DNA of 64,000 bases, taken from an uncultured Lachnospiraceae bacterium (lineage in GTDB: Bacteria; Bacillota; Clostridia; Lachnospirales; Lachnospiraceae). Position numbers and translations under genes: made by a program. The notes beneath the pieces are model-generated. The model made no database searches, was not told where the DNA came from, and saw nothing but the letters and a program-made list of their open reading frames with translations. Of this stretch, positions 57,214 through 64,000 are shown in pieces. The stretch is from contig CATOPL010000010.1 in assembly GCA_951802115.1 (NCBI GenBank), positions 53,032 through 117,031 on the forward strand, written 5' to 3'. Every line of letters starts with the position of its first letter. Positions within the stretch are counted from its first letter, which is position 1.

Positions 57214-58053
57214 TTATTCTACACTATTTTCCAGTATTTTCATATAATTTATTGCCTGGGCAGCATATAAATCCATCATATCCGAAAGGGTACCCATATC
57301 AGATGCTGCATATGGGTCAGCGATTCTGGGCAGGAACTCCATGGTAAGCGGCCCCTGGTAACCAATGCCTTTAAGCGTCCGCAGCGCCGCTTTAAAATCT
57401 GTGCTTCCAAGACCGGCGGCCTCTCTGGTATTGTCTGCAATATGTACATGCATTAAATAATCAGATATCATACGAAGGCTGTCCGGAATACTGCGCTCTT
57501 CCAAACTCATATGAAACAAGTCAGCCATAAGCCCAACCGCCGGATGGTTAACGTCTTTTACAAATGTAAACGCGCTGGTAAGATTGTTGACCAGATAAGT
57601 TTCATAACGATTGATGGCCTCTACTGCAAACCGAATCCCCTTCTCCTGTGCATAGTCAGCCGCTGTCCTTATATTTTTCACTGCATTTTTCCATGCTTTT
57701 TCATAAGGGCATGACTCCAGAGGCTTTGTTCTGCCAACCGGCGAGGGCACTACAATCATATAAGGAGCGCCCACGGCTGCTGCCAGATCCACACTGTCTT
57801 TGAGATACTGAATGGCAGTTTCCGCAATTCTCTGATCATCAGAAGTCAGATCTCTTTCTTCCGGAAAGATTCCGCACAAAGACGTACAGAATATTCCGTA
57901 TTTTTTCATCAGTTCCTGCAGAAGACTCACATCCAGCGAGTATGGTTCTGCCGCGAATTCAATTCCATCATAACCGTATTTCTTCAGCCGCCGGAAACTG
58001 TATTCCATCTCTTCATTGCCAACGATCCACTGCGTCATACTATATTGATACAT
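57214..58053 (-). CDS. Sugar isomerase/epimerase (tagatose 3-epimerase-like TIM barrel)
   Basis: TIM-barrel epimerase of 279 residues. Metal ligands and catalytic acids are visible: Glu145 (VEAINRYET), Asp178 and His181 (GLMADLFHM), His204 (HVHIADNTR), Glu239 (TMEF). Residue numbers are identical in the paralogue at 62824, so the two arose by duplication. The pattern resembles ketose 3-epimerases and IolI/IolE-type enzymes. It lies 14 bases after the dehydrogenase gene. Confidence 0.85.
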   Translation of the reverse strand: MYQYSMTQWIVGNEEMEYSFRRLKKYGYDGIEFAAEPYSLDVSLLQELMKKYGIFCTSLCGIFPEERDLTSDDQRIAETAIQYLKDSVDLAAAVGAPYMIVVPSPVGRTKPLESCPYEKAWKNAVKNIRTAADYAQEKGIRFAVEAINRYETYLVNNLTSAFTFVKDVNHPAVGLMADLFHMSLEERSIPDSLRMISDYLMHVHIADNTREAAGLGSTDFKAALRTLKGIGYQGPLTMEFLPRIADPYAASDMGTLSDMMDLYAAQAINYMKILENSVE

Positions 58054-58067
58054 CGCTTTTTCCTCTC

Positions 58068-59099
58068 TTATTTCCCGGGATACATGATGACTTCCAGAGC
58101 CTCTCCTTTTCTCATGGCTTCCAGACCGGTTCCAAACTCTGTCAAAGGCAGTCTGTGGGTTATGATTTTTTCCACCGGGATCAGCCCGGCCGCCAGCAGC
58201 TTCACGGTAGCTGTCAGGGTAAACAATCCAATATAATTGCCAAATACGGTCAGGCCGTTTCTTGTTATATCATTCTGACAGATGGTCTCTTTTACTGCTC
58301 CGTTCTGGCCAAAAAGAACAATTCTCCCGGCTCTTCTTGTACATGCGATCGCATCCGGCGACAGCACGCCTACCGCATCCACCGTCACATCCGTTCCCAG
58401 ACCTCCTGTGAGAGATTTTACTGCTTCTGCCAGATTTTCTTTTGTCGGATCCACCACCACATCCGCTCCGCACTTTTTCGCATATTCTGCACGGAATGCA
58501 GACGGCTCAGATACGATCACCTTGCTTGCCCCGTTGGCTTTTAAAAGCATCGTAAAATACAGTCCGATCGGTCCTGCTCCCAGTACAAGTGCCGTTTCTC
58601 CCGGAAGCAGACGAAGTTTGTTCATGGCTCCCATAACACAGTTCACAGGTTCTGCAAATACTGCCACATCCGCCGGCATATCATCCGGTATTTTTACAAG
58701 AGCTTTTTCCGGAGCTACAAACTGCTCCGCAAATACCCCGTCAATCGTAACGCCCAGAATCACATCGTTCTCACACATATTCGGCACACCACTGCGGCAG
58801 TAGCTGCAGTAGCCGCACGCCACGTTGGGTTCCAGTACTACACGGTCTCCTACCTTCAGTCCTCCTACGCCTGTACCGGTCTCTTCGACTCTGCCAACGC
58901 ACTCATGACCGAGTACGATGCCTTTTGTACCGATAAATCCGGGCGGGTCGTTCAGCAGATGCACATCTGTTCCGCAGATGCTGCATGCTTCCACCGATAC
59001 CAGAACATCATCGGGTTTCTGAATTCCCGGAACTGCTCTTTTCCCGATTTCATAGGTTGCAATGTCTTTAAACGTAACCGCTGTCATTTCCTTATTCAT
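58068..59099 (-). CDS. Zinc-dependent medium-chain alcohol/polyol dehydrogenase
   Basis: MDR-family dehydrogenase of 343 residues. Catalytic zinc site Cys42, His65, Glu66 (CSICGTD, GHECVG); structural zinc site Cys95, Cys98, Cys101, Cys109 in CGYCSYCRSGVPNMC; NAD-binding GAGPIG. The family includes sorbitol, threonine and related dehydrogenases. It probably oxidises the imported polyol to a ketose that the epimerases then convert. AAGGAG precedes the ATG. Confidence 0.9.
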   Translation of the reverse strand: MNKEMTAVTFKDIATYEIGKRAVPGIQKPDDVLVSVEACSICGTDVHLLNDPPGFIGTKGIVLGHECVGRVEETGTGVGGLKVGDRVVLEPNVACGYCSYCRSGVPNMCENDVILGVTIDGVFAEQFVAPEKALVKIPDDMPADVAVFAEPVNCVMGAMNKLRLLPGETALVLGAGPIGLYFTMLLKANGASKVIVSEPSAFRAEYAKKCGADVVVDPTKENLAEAVKSLTGGLGTDVTVDAVGVLSPDAIACTRRAGRIVLFGQNGAVKETICQNDITRNGLTVFGNYIGLFTLTATVKLLAAGLIPVEKIITHRLPLTEFGTGLEAMRKGEALEVIMYPGK

Positions 59100-59131
59100 A
59101 TATGTTCTCTCCTTAAATCCATGTTGTTTTC

Positions 59132-60076
59132 TTATGCCGTTCTGGAAGCTCTGATATCAAACAGAACCGCCATCAGTATAATCACACCTTTTACCACCTG
59201 CTGCCAGTAAGAAGACACATTCATCATCGTCAGTCCGTTATTTAATACTCCTACCACAAACACACCGAGGATGACTCCCCACAGCTTTCCTTTTCCTCCG
59301 GACATGCTGGTGCCGCCAAGAACCACTGTAGTGATGACATCCATTTCCGCACTGTCGCCTGCGCCCGGCAGCCCGCCGCCCAGACGCCCCGCCAGGATCA
59401 GACCGCTGATTCCGCATAAAAACCCCGAAATCGTAAATACCAGGATTCTGATTCTGTCTACGTTAATACCCGACCACCGGCTGGCCTGTCCGTTCCCTCC
59501 GCACGCATACACATATCTGCCGAATCTCGTATATCCGATCAGGAAAAATCCGGCTGCCAGTACCACGATCATAATAATGACCGGAATCGGTACTTTAGAA
59601 AATACATATCCGGACCCAAATACGGTAAACTTGGGATTGGAAATTCCAATGGGAGTACCTCCGGTAAGGATATAGGCCGTTCCTCTGCAGACGCTTGTTA
59701 CTGCAAGCGTGGTGATAAAGGCAGGAATCTTGCCCTTCGCCGTAATAAACCCGCTGATTACTCCTATACAGGTTCCTATGGCCACTGCCGAGAGAAATAC
59801 CACGATCGTATTCTGTGTCGCTCTGAAAATATAAGCACACATGACTCCTACAAACGCATAGACGGCTCCAACCGAAAGGTCAATATCCCCCAGCAGTATG
59901 ATCATGAACATACCTACCGCTGAGATGCCTGTGACAGAGATCTGACGCAGTACGTTGATCAGATTGGAAAATGTAAAAAAATTAGGAGAAAAGCACGAGA
60001 ACAGGATAATTTCCAGCAACAGGACGGCTACCAGCGTTCCCTGCCTGATCATTTCTTTGTTTTTTGATAGATTCAT
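59132..60076 (-). CDS. Ribose-type ABC transporter permease (RbsC-like)
   Basis: CUT2 permease of 314 residues, eight to ten helices, with GDIDLSVGAVYAFVGV near the N-terminus and GGTSMSGGKGKLWGVILG near the end, both typical of RbsC. The ATG at 60076 follows GGAGG by eight bases; a frame open further upstream overlaps the ATPase gene. Partner of the ATPase at 60093 and binding protein at 61733. Confidence 0.92.
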   Translation of the reverse strand: MNLSKNKEMIRQGTLVAVLLLEIILFSCFSPNFFTFSNLINVLRQISVTGISAVGMFMIILLGDIDLSVGAVYAFVGVMCAYIFRATQNTIVVFLSAVAIGTCIGVISGFITAKGKIPAFITTLAVTSVCRGTAYILTGGTPIGISNPKFTVFGSGYVFSKVPIPVIIMIVVLAAGFFLIGYTRFGRYVYACGGNGQASRWSGINVDRIRILVFTISGFLCGISGLILAGRLGGGLPGAGDSAEMDVITTVVLGGTSMSGGKGKLWGVILGVFVVGVLNNGLTMMNVSSYWQQVVKGVIILMAVLFDIRASRTA

Positions 60077-60092
60077 CTCTTCATCCTCCGCT

Positions 60093-61592
60093 CTAACTAA
60101 TGGCTGCATGCATAATCTGTTCCTGATCAAGCGTTCCTGCCGGCCTGTTCAGCTTGATCTCCCCGTCATGCATCACCAGAATCCGATGGCTGACGCGAAG
60201 TACTTCCGGCAGATCGGAAGAAATCATGATAATGCTCTTTCCTTCATCCGCCAGCTGACGCATGATCGCATAAATCTCTGCCTTGGCTCCCACATCAACC
60301 CCTCTGGTCGGTTCGTCAAGAATAATAACATCCAGATCCAGAGCAAGCCATTTGGAAATAACCACTTTCTGCTGATTACCGCCGCTTAAACGCTCTATGA
60401 TCTGCTGCTGCCCGGAGGTTGCAATTCCCAGTCTGTCTATGTATTCTTCTGTCAGACTGCTTTCCTGTGCACGGCTTTTCAGAATCACAGACATTCTTTT
60501 TAAGGCAGCAAGAGTCAGGTTGTCTCTTACGTTCAGTTTTGTAATCAGGCCCAGATTCTTCCGGTCCTCCGGTATCATTCCAATTCCCAGCCGAATCGCA
60601 TCTCTGGGATTCGCAATCCGGACAGGCTCCCCATCTTTGTACAAAATACCGTCTCCTATAGGATCAATTCCAAAGATCATCCTGGCCAGCTCTGTTCTTC
60701 CTGCCCCTACCAGACCGAAAACACCCAAAATCTCGCCTTTATGAACCTGAAAATCCAGTTCTTTTCCAAATTTTCCTACAGAAATATGTCTTCCTTCCAG
60801 CCTGACCTCTTCGTGTTTCACGACCTTCTCACTGAGATGATCCGATACAAATTCTCTTCCAATGATCATTTTTACAAGTTCATTTTCAGACGTCTTTGCT
60901 ACAGAAACCGTATCAATCATCTCTCCGTCCCGAAATACAGTAATCCGGTCACCAATCTCAAAGATTTCCTCCATGCGGTGAGAAATATAGACAATACTCA
61001 CACCGCTTGCTTTCAAAGAACGGATCAGGGAAAACAGGGTGGTCACTTCTTTTTCCGAAAGGCTTGACGTCGGCTCATCCAGAATGATAATTCTTGCATC
61101 ATGTGAAAGACATTTTGCAATCTCAACGCATTGTTTCTGAGCCGTTGTCAATGTTTCCACAATCGCCGTCGGAGAGACTTCTTCCATGTTGACTCTTTTC
61201 ATCTGTTCTCTGGCGGTCTCAATCATTTTCTTCCGGTCCAGAACCGCGCCTTTTACAGGTTCATATCCAATGCAGATATTTTCAGCTATATTCATATTTT
61301 CCATCAGATTAAATTCCTGGAAAACCATGCTGATTCCCCGTTCGAGAGCCATAACCGGGTTTTTCAACTCTGTCTCCTCAAGCTCTCCGTTTTTGTTCAC
61401 CAGCAGAATCTGCCCTTCATCTTTCTGATGAATACCTGTAAGAATCTTCATCAGTGTTGATTTTCCGGCGCCGTTTTCTCCGATCAGCACATGTACTTCG
61501 CCTTTTTTCAGGTTAAAATTCACTTTGTTCAGAACTGTGACGCCGGAAAATCGTTTGGTAATATTGCTCATTTGTAATATTACATCGCTCAA
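60093..61592 (-). CDS. Ribose-type ABC transporter ATPase (RbsA-like, two ATP domains)
   Basis: CUT2 ATPase of 499 residues. The first domain has Walker A GENGAGKST (Lys44) and Walker B ARIIILDEPTSSL. The second has the degenerate GLVGAGRTE and signature LSGGNQQKVVISKWL with DVIILDEPTRGVDVG, as usual for this family. It starts at TTG after GGAGGG. It powers uptake by the permease 16 bases downstream. Confidence 0.94.
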   Translation of the reverse strand: MSDVILQMSNITKRFSGVTVLNKVNFNLKKGEVHVLIGENGAGKSTLMKILTGIHQKDEGQILLVNKNGELEETELKNPVMALERGISMVFQEFNLMENMNIAENICIGYEPVKGAVLDRKKMIETAREQMKRVNMEEVSPTAIVETLTTAQKQCVEIAKCLSHDARIIILDEPTSSLSEKEVTTLFSLIRSLKASGVSIVYISHRMEEIFEIGDRITVFRDGEMIDTVSVAKTSENELVKMIIGREFVSDHLSEKVVKHEEVRLEGRHISVGKFGKELDFQVHKGEILGVFGLVGAGRTELARMIFGIDPIGDGILYKDGEPVRIANPRDAIRLGIGMIPEDRKNLGLITKLNVRDNLTLAALKRMSVILKSRAQESSLTEEYIDRLGIATSGQQQIIERLSGGNQQKVVISKWLALDLDVIILDEPTRGVDVGAKAEIYAIMRQLADEGKSIIMISSDLPEVLRVSHRILVMHDGEIKLNRPAGTLDQEQIMHAAIS

Positions 61593-61622
61593 AATAACTC
61601 ATCCCTCCAGCTTTTTCAAAAC

Positions 61623-61720
61623 GGAACTGCGCAGAACCGGATGCTCCCTGTGCGCCCGGCAGCACTGTGTAAATCAGAGCGGACCAAATACACAGGCAAC
61701 GGTTGTTCTGCGTCAGCTCC
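61623..61720 (-). other. Long hairpin between binding-protein and ATPase genes
   Basis: Arms GGAACTGCGCAGAAC (61623-61637) and GTTCTGCGTCAGCTCC (61705-61720) pair over 15 bp with one bulge and one G-U pair. No T-tract. As at 47146-47237, it probably protects the binding-protein mRNA. Confidence 0.6.
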
Positions 61721-61732
61721 GGCTAATATGTT

Positions 61733-62791
61733 TTATTTCAGCCACGCCTGATCTCTGTCAATAACTTCCTGTACGTTCTCTTTGGTAACAACCTGCGCAT
61801 CAATGGCGATATTTTCCACAGTCTCTCCGTTCAGATATTTGATGGCATTGGACATTGCCTGGTATCCCATCTCATAGGGGTTCTGTGCAACAGTCGCCAC
61901 AAGATTTGTGTCTCCGGAGATTGCTTCCATCACTTCATTGTCAGAATCTACAGAAACCACTTTAATGTCTGTACGGTTCACGGACTGAGTCGCTGAATAT
62001 GCGCCTAGTGCGCATTCTGCATTACATCCAAAGAAAAGATCAATCTCTCCGTTCGACTGAATCAGGTTCTCACTTGTTTCCAGAGAAGTGGTACGGCTTC
62101 CGCCCACATCCTGATTCGCAACGATCTCAATATCCGGAAATTCCTTTGTAATCGTGTCTACAAAACCGTCTTCCCTGTCTTTGGTAGCCGATGCTGCAGC
62201 CCATCCTACAATCGCAATTTTTCCTTTTCCTTCCAGCTCCTGCCCGACAAATTGCGCTGCCATCACTCCGATTTGGTAATTGTCGGAAGCGACATGAGAT
62301 GTCACCTCTGTTCCGCTGATGCCGATATCGCTTGTCATGACCGGAATTTTCTTTTCATTCTGAAGTTCATCGACAGTAGGAACAATACCTTCTGAATTGC
62401 ACGGTCCCACAATCAGCATGTCAATGCCCATCTCTACCATATTCTCTATATCTGCAACCTGCTGTGCTTCATCTCCGTCTGCAAATTTGTAGATAAATTC
62501 TACTCCCTGTTCATCTGCAGCCGCCTGACATCCATTCATTTCCAGTTCCCAGTGCTGAACCATACTGTAACCTGCGGAGAAACCAACAAGAAGTTTGTCT
62601 CCCGACTCTGCAGCGGCCTCGCTTTCAGCCGGTTCGCTGTCCGTGGGCGCCTCAGCCGACTCGTTATTTTCCACAGCATCACTTTGCGGCGCTTCACTCT
62701 CAGTCACACTGTCTGCATTGCTTCCGCATGCCGCCAGACTTGCGCACAGCAGCATTGCCATCGTGATACTTCCCAACTTTTTCATAGTCAT
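61733..62791 (-). CDS. Ribose-type solute-binding lipoprotein (RbsB-like)
   Basis: Periplasmic-binding-protein family 4 lipoprotein of 352 residues. Signal with Cys22 in SLAACGS, an acidic Ser/Glu linker, then LLVGFSAGYSMVQHWELEM. The fold matches sugar-binding proteins for monosaccharides and polyols, including ribose, allose and inositol. AAAGGAG precedes the ATG. The ligand is not predictable. Confidence 0.9.
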   Translation of the reverse strand: MTMKKLGSITMAMLLCASLAACGSNADSVTESEAPQSDAVENNESAEAPTDSEPAESEAAAESGDKLLVGFSAGYSMVQHWELEMNGCQAAADEQGVEFIYKFADGDEAQQVADIENMVEMGIDMLIVGPCNSEGIVPTVDELQNEKKIPVMTSDIGISGTEVTSHVASDNYQIGVMAAQFVGQELEGKGKIAIVGWAAASATKDREDGFVDTITKEFPDIEIVANQDVGGSRTTSLETSENLIQSNGEIDLFFGCNAECALGAYSATQSVNRTDIKVVSVDSDNEVMEAISGDTNLVATVAQNPYEMGYQAMSNAIKYLNGETVENIAIDAQVVTKENVQEVIDRDQAWLK

Positions 62792-62823
62792 TCTAATGTT
62801 CTCCTTTTCCTGTTTTCTGTCTG

Positions 62824-63654
62824 TTATTTAACTTCTTCAAAAAGCTTTCTGAGATATACGATTGATTCCTCCGTGTACTGATCGTAAAATTCATCGCAAC
62901 GCTTTCCACCAAACGGATCCGCTGCTGCAGGAAGCAGCTCCATGGACACCCATCCTTCATAATGAATATCCCTCAATGCCCGCGCAACCTCCTTAAAATC
63001 GATATGTCCTCTTCCGGGCGCCGCTCGGTTGCTGTCCGCAATATGTACATAAAACAGTTTATCGCCGGTGTTGCGGATTGCATCTCCCATATTACTTTCT
63101 TCAATGTTCATATGATAGGTATCCGCCATCACGCCCACGTTGGATAAGTTGATATCATTTACCATCTTAAGCGCCTGGTCAAGACGATTGATCAAATATG
63201 TCTCATAACGATTCCATGCCTCGAGTGTAAGGCGAATCCCTTTTTCTGCGGCATATTCTCCTGCTTCTCTTAACCCGGTCACTCCCCAGTTCCACTCTTC
63301 TTCTTCACTGGCTTCCGGATTTATCTTCATGCAGGCGGTTGCCTGAACAGAAATCGCTTTTGCCCCGATAGCAGCGGCAAAGTCCACACATTCCCTGACA
63401 TAATCAATGGCCTGTCTCCTGATCTGCGGATTACTTGATACAAAATTCCTTTCTTCGTCAAACACGGCGCAAATTGAAGATGCCTCAATCTGATATTTTT
63501 CCAGTAAAGATCTGATCTCTGCGACATCATAGTTTGACGGTTCACCGACAATGTCTACTCCGTCATACCCGAATCTGGCCAGCCGGGCGATTCCTGCGCT
63601 GATATCTTCATCAGCATAAACCAGTGTGTTATAGGATATCTTAATATCCTTCAT
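62824..63654 (-). CDS. Sugar isomerase/epimerase, first gene of the polyol operon
   Basis: TIM-barrel epimerase of 276 residues with ligands at the same positions as the paralogue at 57214: Glu145 (LEAWNRYET), Asp178 and His181 (GVMADTYHM), His204 (VHIADSNR), Glu239 (SMEL). AAGGAGG precedes the ATG. It is the first gene after a repressed promoter at 63738-63710. Confidence 0.85.
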   Translation of the reverse strand: MKDIKISYNTLVYADEDISAGIARLARFGYDGVDIVGEPSNYDVAEIRSLLEKYQIEASSICAVFDEERNFVSSNPQIRRQAIDYVRECVDFAAAIGAKAISVQATACMKINPEASEEEEWNWGVTGLREAGEYAAEKGIRLTLEAWNRYETYLINRLDQALKMVNDINLSNVGVMADTYHMNIEESNMGDAIRNTGDKLFYVHIADSNRAAPGRGHIDFKEVARALRDIHYEGWVSMELLPAAADPFGGKRCDEFYDQYTEESIVYLRKLFEEVK

Positions 63655-63691
63655 TGTAATCCCTCCTTATCCAGCGCGCTTATTTTATAAA

Positions 63692-63707
63692 ATGTAATCG
63701 ATTACTT
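63692..63707. promoter_or_regulatory. LacI-type operator 1 of the polyol operon
   Basis: Perfect palindrome GTAA-TCGA-TTAC (63694-63705) directly downstream of the -10, at the transcription start. Confidence 0.82.
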
Positions 63708-63709
63708 TT

Positions 63710-63738
63710 CTTATACCATACATCTCATTTCCTGTCAA
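63710..63738 (-). promoter_or_regulatory. Promoter of the polyol operon
   Basis: Minus strand TTGACA (63738-63733), 17 bases, TATAAG (63715-63710). Confidence 0.85.
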
Positions 63739-63850
63739 TGTTATTTTATGGCTATTTTAACTAAATTGGTACTATTATACAATTTTATATAATCAAATTA
63801 TACAACATTAACAATATTTGGATTTATGCTATTTGTTTTTCTTCTTGTCA

Positions 63851-63870
63851 AAATGTAATTGTTTACATTT
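63851..63870. promoter_or_regulatory. LacI-type operator 2 of the polyol operon
   Basis: Perfect palindrome AAATGTAA-TTGT-TTACATTT with the same GTAA-N4-TTAC core as operator 1, about 160 bases further upstream. A second TTGACA overlaps it on the minus strand. Spacing would allow DNA looping. Confidence 0.75.
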
Positions 63871-63936
63871 AAAACAAATATTTAGGGAATACAAATTCCG
63901 TTCTGTCTGCAACATGCAGACATCTAAAAAAGCACG

Positions 63937-63964
63937 CAAAAAAGGCCGCTGTAAAACGCGGTCC
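63937..63964 (-). terminator. Terminator of a gene beyond the right edge
   Basis: Minus strand hairpin GG-A-CCGC / GCGGCC with loop GTTTTACA followed by TTTTTT. A further 8-bp hairpin (GCTCAGCA / TGCTGAGC, 63973-64000) lies at the edge. Confidence 0.75.
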
Positions 63965-64000
63965 TGCCGGTTTGCTCAGCACTCGTACAAAATGCTGAGC

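Overview
The window is a stretch of chromosome from a Gram-positive anaerobe, most likely a gut Lachnospiraceae-type Clostridium. Signs of this are strong AGGAGG-type ribosome sites, many sugar ABC transporters with solute-binding lipoproteins, a YesMN-type two-component pair, a sortase/SipW pilus locus, BspA-type leucine-rich repeats and moderate GC. Genus assignment is inference only. No rRNA, canonical tRNA, transposase, phage gene or CRISPR array was seen.

Layout. 1-8 kb: end of a mannitol dehydrogenase-family oxidoreductase, an AraC regulator, a 25-codon small gene, and a GPH symporter plus GH2 beta-galactosidase divergent from an AraC regulator. 8.4-11.5 kb: a dehydrogenase remnant and a large surface protein (cysteine-peptidase-like domain plus BspA repeats). 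11.6-14 kb: a slipin gene, a 105-bp tandem repeat encoding 35-residue units with a one-base frameshift, and a minus-strand structured RNA. 14-15.8 kb: a MATE exporter behind a terminator-bearing leader. 16-23.6 kb: a sucrose/fructooligosaccharide locus (DUF624 protein, binding protein, two permeases, LacI regulator, GH32) with palindromic operators. 23.7-27.4 kb: a YczE-like membrane protein and a soft-metal resistance module (P1B ATPase, separate HMA protein, ArsR sensor). 27.5-41.4 kb: a pilus/surface-fibre operon (giant LPxTG adhesin, LPxTG pilin, class C sortase, minor pilin, two TasA-like proteins, SipW peptidase, two anchored proteins) with a BTAD-type regulator upstream. 42-53.3 kb: class II fructose-bisphosphate aldolase, then a GH127 arabinofuranosidase, ABC importer, extra binding protein and YesMN pair. 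53.5-54 kb: a small membrane protein. 54-63.7 kb: a ribose-type ABC importer with a zinc dehydrogenase, a Gfo/Idh/MocA oxidoreductase, three TIM-barrel isomerases and a LacI regulator, for an unidentified sugar or polyol.

Most notable: the RNA at about 13690-13952 contains a complete 75-nt tRNA fold opened at the anticodon loop and closed by a loop at the acceptor end, with essentially all tertiary-fold residues of tRNA retained. This circularly permuted arrangement is what bacterial Y RNAs (YrlA type, partners of Ro60/Rsr) use to mimic tRNA. The next intact gene on the same strand is a slipin of the type also found in RNA-repair gene neighbourhoods. A dispersed intergenic repeat (four copies, two of them bracketing the slipin segment) adds a second layer. 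The pilus adhesin also carries an amidase-like domain whose catalytic Cys and His are both replaced.
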